Shown: piece by piece, positions 1 to 9,242 of the stretch
How the letters are laid out: each line of letters opens with the position of its first letter
Position numbering within the stretch: position 1 is the stretch's first letter
Source: Lachnospiraceae bacterium
Lineage (GTDB): Bacteria > Bacillota > Clostridia > Lachnospirales > Lachnospiraceae
Reading direction: 5' to 3'
Assembly (NCBI GenBank): GCA_016281335.1
Contig: JAEEIK010000009.1
Location: 1-64,000 of the forward strand
DNA length: 64,000 nt
Position numbers and translations under genes: made by a program
Notes under the pieces: model-generated
What the model was told of the DNA's origin: nothing
Seen by the model: only the letters and a program-made list of their open reading frames with translations
Databases searched by the model: none

Positions 1-344
1 ACCCGGCCGCTCCAGTATTCATGATTGCCGCTTACGTAATAACAGGGATATCTTTTAACCAGTCCTTCTATCAGGGCCTTTGCATTATCGTCCTTAAGCC
101 TGTCGTCAAAGATGTCACCGCCGAGCATCACGATATCGGGTTCCTCTTTATATATCCTGTTAAGCAGCCACTTTTGCCCGGGGCCGTAATAACAGGAATG
201 AAGATCCGTGACCAGAGCGATCCTTATATCCACCCCGGCTTTGAGGTCCAAGTTTATCCTCTCCGTTACCGGAAGCCAGCTGATCCCCCACAGCAGGAGA
301 ATTAGTATCAGTGCAAGCGGGATAATGATCTTTTTCTTTTTCAT
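1..344 (-). CDS. Metallophosphoesterase, YkuE-like (5' part only)
   Basis: Partial gene running off the left edge; about 114 N-terminal residues are present. The start ATG is at 342-344. An N-terminal hydrophobic segment (residues 6-24) suggests a signal anchor. Metal-binding motifs of calcineurin-like phosphoesterases follow in order: DLH (D47, H49), GGDIFDD (around D77) and GNHEYW (N108, H109). This order and spacing fit membrane-associated YkuE-type phosphoesterases. The substrate cannot be told from the fragment. It is transcribed divergently from pyrF across a 67-bp gap. The motifs make the family call firm; the exact role is open. Confidence 0.85.
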   Translation of the reverse strand, partial: MKKKKIIIPLALILILLLWGISWLPVTERINLDLKAGVDIRIALVTDLHSCYYGPGQKWLLNRIYKEEPDIVMLGGDIFDDRLKDDNAKALIEGLVKRYPCYYVSGNHEYWSGR

Positions 345-350
345 AACTAT

Positions 351-379
351 TTGATTTTAACATATTTTTAAGATAAAAT
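351..379 (+). promoter_or_regulatory. pyrF promoter
   Basis: A -35 element TTGATT (351-356) and a -10 element TAAAAT (374-379) are separated by 17 bp. A ribosome binding site (AAGGAG) sits just ahead of the pyrF ATG. No PyrR-type attenuator structure is evident in the short leader. Confidence 0.6.
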
Positions 380-411
380 CTTATGAAAACAAAAAGAAAA
401 GGAGAATCCTT

Positions 412-1332
412 ATGATAAACAGACTTATGAACAGGATCAAAGAGCTGGAAGCTCCGATAGTCGTTGGACTGGATCCCACGCTCAAGCTTTTGCCGCCTCA
501 GCTTTTCGAGGCATCTAAGGCAAACTTCGGCGAAACAGCCGAAGCGGTGGCTGACGCATTTTTCAATTATAACAAAGGCCTGGTGGATGCGGTGGCTGAC
601 CTGGTTCCCGCCGTCAAACCCCAGATAGCCATGTATGAAGCCTTCGGCATTCCCGGACTGGAAGCTTTCAAAAAGACCGTGGATTACTGCCATGAAAAAG
701 GCCTGGTTGTAATAGGTGATATCAAGCGCGGCGATATAGGTTCCACTTCGGAAGCTTATGCTCTCGGCCATCTCGGCGCCACCGAGCTTGGCGGCACTCT
801 CTATTACGGCTTCGATGAAGACTTTGCAACCGTCAATCCCTATCTGGGAAGCGACGGCGTCAAGCCTTTTATAAAGGTATGCGAAAAAGAGAAGAAAGGT
901 ATCTTTGTCCTTGTCAAGACTTCCAATCCTTCCAGCGGCGAGTTCCAGGACCGTCTGATCGACGGCCGCCCGCTGTATGAACATGTGGGTGACAAGGTAA
1001 GGGAATGGGGCGAAGAACTTATGGGTGAGTCCTACAGCTATGTCGGAGCCGTGGTCGGCGCTACCTATCCCGAGATGGGCAAAGTATTAAGAAAGCTGAT
1101 GCCCAAGACTCTGATCCTGGTTCCCGGTTACGGCGCCCAGGGCGGAAAAGGCAAAGATCTGGTACACTTCTTCAACGAAGACGGCCTCGGTGCCATAGTT
1201 AATTCTTCAAGAGGCATCATAGCCGCTTACCAGCAGGAGAAATATTCCAAATACGGAGCGGAAGGCTATGCGGATGCTGCCCGCGCCGCAGTACTTGATA
1301 TGAAAGCCGATATAGCCGAAGCGCTCGGCTAG
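412..1332 (+). CDS. pyrF: Orotidine 5'-phosphate decarboxylase
   Basis: Catalyses the last step of de novo UMP synthesis, decarboxylation of OMP, in the cytoplasm. The protein is 306 aa, the size of the longer type 2 PyrF family rather than the ~240-aa type 1 enzymes. Visible motifs are VGLDPT near the N-terminus, the active-site strand GDIKRGDIG around residues 102-110 (catalytic Lys/Asp array), and the phosphate-binding C-terminal VPGYGAQGG plus NSSRGI. The start is set by a good AGGAG site 8 nt upstream. No other pyr genes are adjacent. The gene converges on the giant peptidase-like gene, and the two share a terminator. Confidence 0.95.
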   Translation: MINRLMNRIKELEAPIVVGLDPTLKLLPPQLFEASKANFGETAEAVADAFFNYNKGLVDAVADLVPAVKPQIAMYEAFGIPGLEAFKKTVDYCHEKGLVVIGDIKRGDIGSTSEAYALGHLGATELGGTLYYGFDEDFATVNPYLGSDGVKPFIKVCEKEKKGIFVLVKTSNPSSGEFQDRLIDGRPLYEHVGDKVREWGEELMGESYSYVGAVVGATYPEMGKVLRKLMPKTLILVPGYGAQGGKGKDLVHFFNEDGLGAIVNSSRGIIAAYQQEKYSKYGAEGYADAARAAVLDMKADIAEALG

Positions 1333-1357
1333 AGTGGTGTCTGCGCTGCAGGATAAA

Positions 1358-1393
1358 GGGGGAGGGGACGCCTTAGGCGCCCCCTCCTTTTTT
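1358..1393. terminator. Shared bidirectional terminator between pyrF and the 1658-aa gene
   Basis: GC-rich hairpin (GGAGGGGACGCC pairing with GGCGCCCCCTCC) followed by a T run on the plus strand. The TAA stop of the minus-strand gene lies in the loop (1373-1375), so the last codons of that gene form one arm of the hairpin. Confidence 0.8.
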
Positions 1394-4300
1394 GACCGCA
1401 GTATCCTTTGTCCTGCCTGTCGTGATCTCTCCGCTGTCCTTTTTCCTACTGTGCTCTTTCTTTTCCTTCTTTTCGCTGTTCAGGAAATCCTTCACCTCAG
1501 CCTTGTCCATTTTCCTGTGTTTATCGTCCTTTGAGCCCTTCGGTTCGCTGAGCGGTTCAGCCTTTGCCGCACTGTCCACATTCTTTTCTATGGCCTTCAT
1601 TTCTTCAAGCTCCTGCTGATACTCCCTGCGAAGCTTCACTCCGTCCACCAGCTCAAAATCCTTTTTCTTAAGATCCGAGATGATGCCCGCTTCCGCCTGC
1701 ACGAGCAGTTTTACCGTAGGCAGCACACCGGCCGGCATGTTTTTAACGTCACCCAGCCCGCTGTCTCTGACATTCATCTGTGCAGCCAGCGCGATATCAA
1801 AACGTTTTGACCCGGGATAGAGCCTTCCTCCTCCGAACTGCTCCAGCTTGTCCGTATACGCTTTGGCATATATTCCCAGATCTGATATCGCTTCCGCCAC
1901 TTCCAGCGGTGTATTATCGCGTCCAAGCTTCGAGACAGCCTTCAGGGCATTCTTCATGTTTATATACTGTTCCGAATCCTTGCTGAAGGTCTTTCCCAGC
2001 CCTTCCATGATCTTAAGCTGTTCCCCGGCTGCGGCCGCCTGTTTTTCAACCTTCTGTGCGTAAGCCTCCGCATTGGCGCCCATTGCCTCCTCTTCATTCT
2101 TCGTCCGCAATACGCCCAGTTTTGCTGCAGGCACACGCAGCATTTCTTCTATACTGATGTTTGCTTCTTCGGCACCGCTCTCACCCAGTATCAGAAGCTC
2201 TGATCTTTCCTGTTCAACGCTTTTCTCAAGCCATTTGTTTCCCTTCTCCGCAAGCCTCCTGCGCTCATCCTTCTTCGCATCGGGCCTTGACGCATTACCG
2301 CCCTCATCCTTAAACGCTTCAGCGCATTCCTTAGAAGCCGTTGTCAGCTTGCGCATCGTGCCGGCGATCTCGGCAGCCGTGTTCTTTATCGACAGGGCGC
2401 AGACCTCCTCAAGATCACCTACGAGTTTTGTATATTCCGTCGGATCCGCCTGAGCGTCTATACCTGTCCTTCTCAGTTCCTCCAGCAGTTCTCTCGCATT
2501 CTTCCTGTATTCCGCAAGTGCCCCTATATATTCCAGGCCTTTATCGTATATCTCCTGCTGGGACTCCTTATCCCTGTTCTGCTCGGGGGTCAGGTTCTCC
2601 GGCAGATTCTTCCTCTGCGCCTCGCGTTCATATTCCTCGGCCACCTCCTGCCTTACCGTCTCCAGCCCCTTGTTCTGCACATCCTTCACCGATCTGCCCT
2701 TCAGATCCGCTGCATCCCGGAAGTAGAGCTTTGCCTCTTCCTTAAGCTTCTGCTCTTCCTCGGGACTGCGCTGCGCCGCCTCCCTCTTAAGGCCTTCAAT
2801 GTTCAGCTTTCTCGGAAGGTATACCCGGTCGCTGCGGATCAGGCCATCCTTAGATAACAGCTGCTCATCCCGCCTGGGAACTCCGTCCTGATTACCGTAT
2901 CTGTTTATCCATAAGCCGTTCTTCTGGGTTTCCAGCAGAAAGCCGTTCTCATCGCGCTGCTGTGCATTAAGCACGATCTCTCCGTTATCAGCCACGCCTA
3001 CGCCTTCGTCCGGGAGTCCCAGTATCTTTCCCTCATTGTCAAGCTTTATATCCGAGCCCCACAAAAGCTGGATATTACGGGTCACATCCCCGGCCTTTCC
3101 TTTGGTGAAGAGCATGGCCTCCACGAAACTGTCTATGGACACCCTGCGCATACGCTCCGGCGGATTGACCGAACTTAAGGGATCCTGGATCAGCAGTATG
3201 TCATCCTTTATTCCCACGATATTTACAAAATGTCCGGGCTGTCGTATCGCCAGCGGAGAATGGTCTATCATCAGAGCCTTTTCAACTGTCTGCCTTATCA
3301 GCTCTTTTGCATTCTGTCTGTACTGTGCGGGTCCTATGCCCTGCGCATTGAGAGCACTGTTTGATCCCGTGTCATACGCAGCTATCTCCATGACACGCAC
3401 CATGGTATTGGGAGCAAAGGCCAGCACCGGATCCAGCATGTCCTTTATCGACAGTGCCGCATCCTTATTGTACAGGGTATCCGCTTCTTTTAGGCCCGGA
3501 TCATTGGCATAGTGGGCGTTTATCTCATCGATCCCTCTCCCGGCCGGACGGTAGGAACGGATATCTTCCTGAGTTATATCCTCCGTTCCGCGTCCCTGTA
3601 CTATCTGCTGCAGCGCTACCGACCAGCATCCGTTGGCTGAACTCTGGGCTTTGGGCTGACGGATGTTAAGCTGTACAAAACCATCGCTGTCCATGAAAAG
3701 CTCCGGCTTGGCAGGGCGCATCTCCCCGCCTTCAAGTGCCTGCTCTCCCTCCTGCTGCCTCTGTGCAACCTTTTCTGCCATTTCTATATGCTTCAGTATA
3801 TACAGCTTATCCGCAGCGTTCAGCTTTTCTTCATTGTCGTTCAGATACCTGCGCAGTCCTTCCGCATCTCCCGACATCCTTGCCCCCGGCGACAGTCTTG
3901 ACAGATTATCATCCCTGCGGTTATACGGTCTGTCCCAGTTGTGGAATATATTGTCAAACTCATCGTGCGAATTCCTGTAATCAAGCAGTCTCCTCATTTC
4001 ATCCCTGCTTAAGTGGTCATAGAGATAGCGGGCATTTTCTTCACTAAGGCCCAGCTCCGGAAAGCTTTCCTCAAACTGTTCGAAAGACAGCCGGTCTTTG
4101 ATTTCCTGCAGCTTTGTCTCTTCCTTCTGTTCATTCCTGTAACGTTTAGCCGCATCTTTTAACAGCTTTTTATATCCCGAATCTATTTTCTTCATCGCAA
4201 GCCTGGTGTCTTCCGGCGCATCATCCGAAAGCCTGCTGCTGAGGCCGGTCATTTCCTGCTGCATCCGGATATACTCTTCTTTCTGCGCATCCTCCGGATG

Positions 4301-6349
4301 TGCTGCCAGCACTCTCAGATAAAGCTGCTGCGTAGCCCTCAGCACATCATCCGTGCTGACGTTTGTCTGCACTTCCTCCATCGCTGCCATCTTGTTGTAT
4401 ATGCGGCCCGCACGCTCCATTATCCCCGTGTAATCCACGGGAGTCTTCTTCATATACCTTTCAGCGTTGAACGGATCTTTTATCACCCTTCCGTACATGT
4501 CGGTATCCGGTACTCCGTGCATGAGTTCTGAAGGCTTTCTCTCGGCATCGCCGACCAGCATCAGGTTCTGAAGGGTCTGCAGTCTGGCCCCGTATTCCTC
4601 AGCTGACAGCTGGCCCGTTCCACGAAGAAAATATCCGAATTTGGCCTGCTCGGTGTTTTTCAGGAAATCTCCGAATTCGTGCATGGTGATATCACAGAAA
4701 AGCTCGTTCCTCTCTGCAAGGCCAGGATCGCCTTCCAGCAGGGCGGGCAGCTTCAGCGGTCTCATCAGCGCCTGTTCCGCCACGGTATATTCATAATCAT
4801 TGTCTGCCTTAAGGAACTTGCCCGAAGCAGTCATAAGCTCCAGGATCTCCTCGAGGCTGCCTGCCTCCTCCGCTCTCTTTTTAAAGCTGAGTGGCTCCAG
4901 TCTGCTTACCATATTGTCGACAGTTGCCTTTGTCGGAGTCTTCAGGTATTCCTCGAGATCCACACCGTTTAATTTCCAGTTTTCATAAGCGAGAAATACG
5001 CCGTTGATCTGTGCCATGGTATGGCAGTCCCCGGTGAACTCATGAGGAAAATCATTATGACGCCAGCTGTCCATATTTCCCGGAAAAATATTGGGATCCT
5101 GATTGAAATATTCTTTTGCTATATCAAACAGTTCCCGCATATCCGCAGCAGTCTTTTCATGTTCCTTCTTTGCCGTTATTATCTTATCCGGCGAAGGCGG
5201 GATCTCATTTATGGCAGCGATCAGCTCGTTCTGTTTCGCAACAAGCTTGTTCAGGCCGTATATCTTGGTCCCCTGTTCCATCACGTTATAGACTTTTCCG
5301 TTTGGAGCCGCGAAGGAATCATTGTAGTCGTAATCTTCAAGCTTCATTTCCTCCATCTTCTTAAGCATAAGCCTCAGACCTTCCCTTGTCCTGTCGCTTA
5401 TGGTCACGCCCTCATCCAGCACGGTCTGCAGTTCTTTTTCACGCCCCTTCATCAGATGCTTTGTGCCCGTTGCCTCCGGATTGGAAACAAAAAGATCGTG
5501 GTAGCGTCCGCCTTCATAGACAGGTTTTACGACCGACATGGCATGTTTCTCCCTGCGTACAAGGACCCTGCTCACATCTTTGTCCAAATGGCCGAGTTCA
5601 TTGCTCACGGAATCTTTTGTCCTTGTTATATGCTGCGCCGTATATTCCAGTGCTTCTTCATACTCACGCTGCTTCCCGGGATCACCCTCCAGTTCCTTTG
5701 GCATATTGTTCTTAAGATTATCGCAGCGCTGTCTGTAGGGATATTCCACAGGGTCCCGGAAATCATCTTCAAGAGTGTCCTTATAGGAGTCCAGCTGTGC
5801 GGTCAGTTTCCCCAGTTCCTCCGGCCCCATCTCTTCTTCGAGGGCATCCAGGAAAAGCCCGCTGTCGACCCCGCCGTGCAGTTCTTCAAAAGACGAGAGA
5901 AGGTTTTTGGCAATGATCGAATCGAGGTCCGCCTGAGGGATCACTCCCTGTCTGATCAGTTTATCCACAACAGCGCTTGTTCTTTCACCGAAAACCGACA
6001 GGCTAAGCCTTTCTATGAAAGGCAGACTATCTATGACATCAGGCTTATTTGTCCTCAGATATTCTCCTATCTGATAGATCACTCCCGTATCTCTCCTGGA
6101 CTCTTCCAGCAGTTCCCGGTATCTGTCCTCTCCGGCTGCTTTGGCAAAGGCCTTTATCACCTTATCCGCCGGGATCGGGGCTTCGCGCAGATCGTTCCGG
6201 AAATGGATCAGCATATCCGGCTCACGGCGATTACGTTTCTGAAATTCTATATACTTATCGCCTTCTGTAGCGGGATCCGGCTCGACCCGCTTTTTTTTCT
6301 CCTCATCTATCTCCTTGTATTTAAGGTATCTTTCAGTTAATTCGCCCAT
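1373..6349 (-). CDS. Giant coiled-coil protein with C39/papain-like cysteine peptidase domain
   Basis: 1658 aa, mostly charged and predicted helical, with no signal peptide or membrane segment. Around residues 895-1080 there is a compact domain with NGCWS (Cys908), GHFVNI (His1040) and IQDP (Asp1056). This Cys...His...Asp order matches C39_2/papain-like cysteine peptidases. The C-terminal 60 residues are very Lys/Glu-rich and end in GGGA. The start has a GGAGGT site. It is not obviously in an operon: nrdD upstream has its own terminator. The long helical flanks resemble effector or toxin-like proteins, but no known secretion signal is visible. The peptidase assignment rests on motifs; substrate and location are unknown. 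Confidence 0.65.
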   Translation of the reverse strand: MGELTERYLKYKEIDEEKKKRVEPDPATEGDKYIEFQKRNRREPDMLIHFRNDLREAPIPADKVIKAFAKAAGEDRYRELLEESRRDTGVIYQIGEYLRTNKPDVIDSLPFIERLSLSVFGERTSAVVDKLIRQGVIPQADLDSIIAKNLLSSFEELHGGVDSGLFLDALEEEMGPEELGKLTAQLDSYKDTLEDDFRDPVEYPYRQRCDNLKNNMPKELEGDPGKQREYEEALEYTAQHITRTKDSVSNELGHLDKDVSRVLVRREKHAMSVVKPVYEGGRYHDLFVSNPEATGTKHLMKGREKELQTVLDEGVTISDRTREGLRLMLKKMEEMKLEDYDYNDSFAAPNGKVYNVMEQGTKIYGLNKLVAKQNELIAAINEIPPSPDKIITAKKEHEKTAADMRELFDIAKEYFNQDPNIFPGNMDSWRHNDFPHEFTGDCHTMAQINGVFLAYENWKLNGVDLEEYLKTPTKATVDNMVSRLEPLSFKKRAEEAGSLEEILELMTASGKFLKADNDYEYTVAEQALMRPLKLPALLEGDPGLAERNELFCDITMHEFGDFLKNTEQAKFGYFLRGTGQLSAEEYGARLQTLQNLMLVGDAERKPSELMHGVPDTDMYGRVIKDPFNAERYMKKTPVDYTGIMERAGRIYNKMAAMEEVQTNVSTDDVLRATQQLYLRVLAAHPEDAQKEEYIRMQQEMTGLSSRLSDDAPEDTRLAMKKIDSGYKKLLKDAAKRYRNEQKEETKLQEIKDRLSFEQFEESFPELGLSEENARYLYDHLSRDEMRRLLDYRNSHDEFDNIFHNWDRPYNRRDDNLSRLSPGARMSGDAEGLRRYLNDNEEKLNAADKLYILKHIEMAEKVAQRQQEGEQALEGGEMRPAKPELFMDSDGFVQLNIRQPKAQSSANGCWSVALQQIVQGRGTEDITQEDIRSYRPAGRGIDEINAHYANDPGLKEADTLYNKDAALSIKDMLDPVLAFAPNTMVRVMEIAAYDTGSNSALNAQGIGPAQYRQNAKELIRQTVEKALMIDHSPLAIRQPGHFVNIVGIKDDILLIQDPLSSVNPPERMRRVSIDSFVEAMLFTKGKAGDVTRNIQLLWGSDIKLDNEGKILGLPDEGVGVADNGEIVLNAQQRDENGFLLETQKNGLWINRYGNQDGVPRRDEQLLSKDGLIRSDRVYLPRKLNIEGLKREAAQRSPEEEQKLKEEAKLYFRDAADLKGRSVKDVQNKGLETVRQEVAEEYEREAQRKNLPENLTPEQNRDKESQQEIYDKGLEYIGALAEYRKNARELLEELRRTGIDAQADPTEYTKLVGDLEEVCALSIKNTAAEIAGTMRKLTTASKECAEAFKDEGGNASRPDAKKDERRRLAEKGNKWLEKSVEQERSELLILGESGAEEANISIEEMLRVPAAKLGVLRTKNEEEAMGANAEAYAQKVEKQAAAAGEQLKIMEGLGKTFSKDSEQYINMKNALKAVSKLGRDNTPLEVAEAISDLGIYAKAYTDKLEQFGGGRLYPGSKRFDIALAAQMNVRDSGLGDVKNMPAGVLPTVKLLVQAEAGIISDLKKKDFELVDGVKLRREYQQELEEMKAIEKNVDSAAKAEPLSEPKGSKDDKHRKMDKAEVKDFLNSEKKEKKEHSRKKDSGEITTGRTKDTAVKKGGGA

Positions 6350-6423
6350 ATCAGTACCTCCGAATATTTTCTTTTCCCTTACTATAATACAAGAGGCGTA
6401 GCAAAAGCGTAACTGTATGCTTG

Positions 6424-6462
6424 AAAAAAAATTCAGCGCATTTTTATTAAATGCGCTGAATC
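6424..6462 (-). terminator. nrdD terminator
   Basis: Perfect 13-bp stem (ATTCAGCGCATTT / AAATGCGCTGAAT) followed on the minus strand by eight T residues, just past the nrdD stop. Confidence 0.9.
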
Positions 6463-6499
6463 TTCCCCCTCATCTTCCGGCCTTTGGCCGTGGTCTTCC

Positions 6500-8893
6500 T
6501 TATACGCTTACGGAATTGTACTCATCCGCAAATTTCTTTATGTTGGAAGCATTGCTTATCCTCTTGGCATTTCCCTTATCGACTATCACCAGTGTGGGAG
6601 CCTGGCGCACATTGTACTTATATGCCAGCTCGGGGCTCTCCTCTGCGTCGATGGGGATGTAATCTATACCTTTAAGGTATTCCTTCACCAGCTTGCAGTT
6701 AGGGCACTTCTTTGTAGTGAAGAGATATATGATGCTCTCAGGCTCTGAAAAGCTTACTGTTGAATTCTCATCCAGCACGTCACCCATAGTCACTACTGCA
6801 GAGATGGGGCGCTTTAAGCAGGAATTCTCGATATCATACTCCGTACGGTTAGCATATTCCTGAAGCTTGCCGTCGTTCCAGTTCTGTACCGGTCTGTAAT
6901 ATCCGGTGATCCTGGAGTATACCTCAGTGGTCTTGCCGCAGTGAGGACAGGTCTTCACTTCACCTGCCAGATAGCCATGCTCGCGGCAGATCGAATAAGT
7001 GGGTGAAAGCGTGTAATAAGGCAGCTTGTAATTTTCTGCTATGGTACGCACCAGCTTGGCTGCTGCTTTCCAGTCAGGCAGCTTCTCGCCCAGGAAGCCG
7101 TGGAATACGGTACCCGAGGTGTAAAGAGTCTGCAGCTCGTCCTGTATATCCAGTGCATCAAAGATGTCGGTAGTAAAGTCAACAGGCAGATGTGAGGAGT
7201 TGGTATAATATGGTGTATCTCCTTCATGGCCTGCTGTCTTGATGCCGGGCCACTTCGCCCTGTCGTGCTTAGCCAATCTGTAGGAAGTTGACTCTGCGGG
7301 AGTAGCTTCCAGGTTATAGAGGTCGCCGTACTGTTCCTGATAATCGGAGAGACGGTCTCTCATATGGTTCAGCACTTCCTTGGTAAACTCCTGTGTACGT
7401 CTGTCGGTCATATCTGCTCTGAGCCAGTTGGCATTAAGGCCGACTTCATTCATGCCCACCAGACCTATGGTGGAGAAGTGGTTGCTGAAAGTACCCAGAT
7501 ATCTCTTGGTATAAGGATAAAGTCCCTCATCCAGAAGCTTGGTGATAACGCCTCTCTTGATCTTCAGGCTTCTTGCAGCTATATCCATCATCCTGTCAAG
7601 CCTCTTGTAGAACTCACTCTTGTTAGCTGACAGATATGCAATTCTCGGCATATTGATGGTAACCACGCCTACGGATCCGGTGCTCTCGCCCGAGCCGAAG
7701 AAACCGCCGGTCTTCTTCCTGAGTTCTCTCAGATCCAGACGCAGTCTGCAGCACATACTTCTTACGTCACTGGGCTCCATATCGGAATTGATATAGTTTG
7801 AGAAATAAGGTGTTCCGTATTTGGATGTCATCTCGAAGAGCAGTCTGTTGTTCTCCGTATCCGACCAGTCAAAATCGCTTGTTATCGAATATGTAGGGAT
7901 GGGATACTGGAAACCGCGTCCGTTAGCATCGCCTTCGATCATTACTTCTATGAAGGCTTTGTTCACCATATCCATCTCTGCCTTGCAGTCTTTGTACTTG
8001 AAATCCATCTCCTTGCCGCCTACGATAGCCGGAAGCTCTGCAAGGTCTGAAGGTACTGTCCAGTCAAGTGTTATATTGGAGAAAGGAGCCTGTGTACCCC
8101 AGCGGCTGGGTGTGTTCACACCGTAGATGAAAGTCTCTATGCACTTCTTGACTTCCTTATAGCTTAAGTTATCAACCTTAACGAAAGGAGCAAGATAGGT
8201 ATCAAAGGATGAGAATGCCTGTGCGCCGGCCCATTCGTTCTGCATGATGCCGAGGAAGTTTACCATCTGGTTGCACAGAACCGAAAGATGCGCTGCGGGA
8301 GCTGAAGTGATCTTACCGGAGATACCTCCCAAGCCTTCCTGGATCAGCTGCTTTAAAGACCAGCCTGCACAGTAACCGGTAAGCATTGAAAGATCATGGA
8401 TATGGATATCGGCATTTCTGTGTGCCTCGCCGATCTCATTATCATATATTTCCGAAAGCCAGTAATTTGCGGTAACCGCTCCTGAATTGGAGAGGATCAG
8501 ACCTCCTACCGAATATGTGACTGTGGAGTTCTCCTTAACTCTCCAGTCCTCTACTTTAACATAACTGTTAACTACATCCTTGTAATCAAGTATGGTGGAC
8601 TTCATTGTACGCATCTTTTCCCTCTGCTTACGATAGAGGATATATGCCTTTGCCACCTCTGTGTATCCTGCTGTTTCAAGAACCTTCTCAACACTGTCCT
8701 GGATCTCTTCCACATGGATCTCGCTGTTCTTTATCTTAGACTGGAAATCCGCTGTGACCCTGAGTGCCAGCATGTCAATGATGTCGTTGTTGTACTGCAT
8801 TTCTGTTGCCTCGAAGGCTTTCATTATTGCATCATTGATCTTGCTTAAGATGAAATCAGACCTTTCTCCGTCTCTCTTGATTACACTGAACAT
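6500..8893 (-). CDS. nrdD: Anaerobic ribonucleoside-triphosphate reductase fused to a redoxin domain
   Basis: Class III ribonucleotide reductase, 797 aa, which makes dNTPs under anaerobic conditions using a glycyl radical. Visible parts are an N-terminal ATP-cone (about 1-90), the catalytic barrel, a zinc site (CREHGYLAGE followed by CPHC), the radical site RITGYYRP (Gly664), and after about residue 700 a thioredoxin/glutaredoxin-like domain with CPNC and the cis-Pro loop QAPTLVIV. The fused redoxin suggests the redoxin-dependent subclass rather than the formate-dependent E. coli type (inference). The activase nrdG is not in this window. Upstream lie a near-consensus promoter and NrdR-type boxes. 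The start has a GGGAG site. Confidence 0.95.
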   Translation of the reverse strand: MFSVIKRDGERSDFILSKINDAIMKAFEATEMQYNNDIIDMLALRVTADFQSKIKNSEIHVEEIQDSVEKVLETAGYTEVAKAYILYRKQREKMRTMKSTILDYKDVVNSYVKVEDWRVKENSTVTYSVGGLILSNSGAVTANYWLSEIYDNEIGEAHRNADIHIHDLSMLTGYCAGWSLKQLIQEGLGGISGKITSAPAAHLSVLCNQMVNFLGIMQNEWAGAQAFSSFDTYLAPFVKVDNLSYKEVKKCIETFIYGVNTPSRWGTQAPFSNITLDWTVPSDLAELPAIVGGKEMDFKYKDCKAEMDMVNKAFIEVMIEGDANGRGFQYPIPTYSITSDFDWSDTENNRLLFEMTSKYGTPYFSNYINSDMEPSDVRSMCCRLRLDLRELRKKTGGFFGSGESTGSVGVVTINMPRIAYLSANKSEFYKRLDRMMDIAARSLKIKRGVITKLLDEGLYPYTKRYLGTFSNHFSTIGLVGMNEVGLNANWLRADMTDRRTQEFTKEVLNHMRDRLSDYQEQYGDLYNLEATPAESTSYRLAKHDRAKWPGIKTAGHEGDTPYYTNSSHLPVDFTTDIFDALDIQDELQTLYTSGTVFHGFLGEKLPDWKAAAKLVRTIAENYKLPYYTLSPTYSICREHGYLAGEVKTCPHCGKTTEVYSRITGYYRPVQNWNDGKLQEYANRTEYDIENSCLKRPISAVVTMGDVLDENSTVSFSEPESIIYLFTTKKCPNCKLVKEYLKGIDYIPIDAEESPELAYKYNVRQAPTLVIVDKGNAKRISNASNIKKFADEYNSVSV

Positions 8894-9092
8894 CTTGTAC
8901 TCCCTTTCCTACCCTCATTTGATTTGTATTTTGGCCGGGATCCTGCAGTATCCCGTGTAGTTATGTAAACCAGATCATTGTGGCAAGTAAGCCCATATTC
9001 TCGATGCGAAAATCTTTAAGACCACTATGTTTTGTATGATTTCTTTTGTTTTTGAACCTTAGACGGTTTACATAACGTATTATGTGCGATGT
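8894..9092 (-). other. Long structured nrdD leader (5' UTR)
   Basis: About 200 nt lie between the predicted transcription start and the nrdD ATG, with no ORF. A perfect 12-bp inverted repeat (GTTATGTAAACC at 8960-8971, GGTTTACATAAC at 9065-9076) could close the leader, and a smaller hairpin (CGGGAT/ATCCCG) sits near the ribosome binding site. No cobalamin or other known riboswitch motif is recognised. Confidence 0.45.
9070..9085. promoter_or_regulatory. NrdR-like box A
   Basis: ACATAACGTATTATGT matches 12 of 16 positions of the NrdR box consensus (acaCwAtATaTwGtgt). It lies just downstream of the predicted nrdD transcription start and 65 bp from box B, about six helical turns. Confidence 0.45.
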
Positions 9093-9098
9093 GTTGTC

Positions 9099-9127
9099 AT
9101 TGTAGCAAACCACTCGTTAAATGTCAA
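9099..9127 (-). promoter_or_regulatory. nrdD promoter
   Basis: On the minus strand a consensus -35 TTGACA (9122-9127) is separated by 17 bp from a -10 TACAAT (9099-9104). Transcription should start near 9092. The elements lie between NrdR-like boxes A and B. Confidence 0.8.
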
Positions 9128-9134
9128 CACCGTC

Positions 9135-9182
9135 ACACAACATATTATGTCACCCAAAATGGCCGAATACCATATATTGTAT
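9135..9182. promoter_or_regulatory. Pair of NrdR boxes (B and C)
   Basis: Box B ACACAACATATTATGT (9135-9150) matches the NrdR consensus at 14 of 16 positions. Box C ATACCATATATTGTAT (9167-9182) matches at 13 of 16 and sits in a 9-bp inverted repeat. Their 32-bp offset is the three-turn spacing typical of tandem NrdR boxes. The pair lies immediately upstream of the nrdD -35 element, so repression by NrdR is likely. Confidence 0.75.
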
Positions 9183-9242
9183 GGTATTTATACTAATTGA
9201 CGAAATTTTGAATATTTTTTCGTAAAAATTTCTAGAGTGCCC

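Noticed and set aside
5021-6340. Long open frame of 439 codons on the plus strand
   Set aside because: It is antisense to the 1658-aa gene, which has the ribosome site, domain content and sensible composition.
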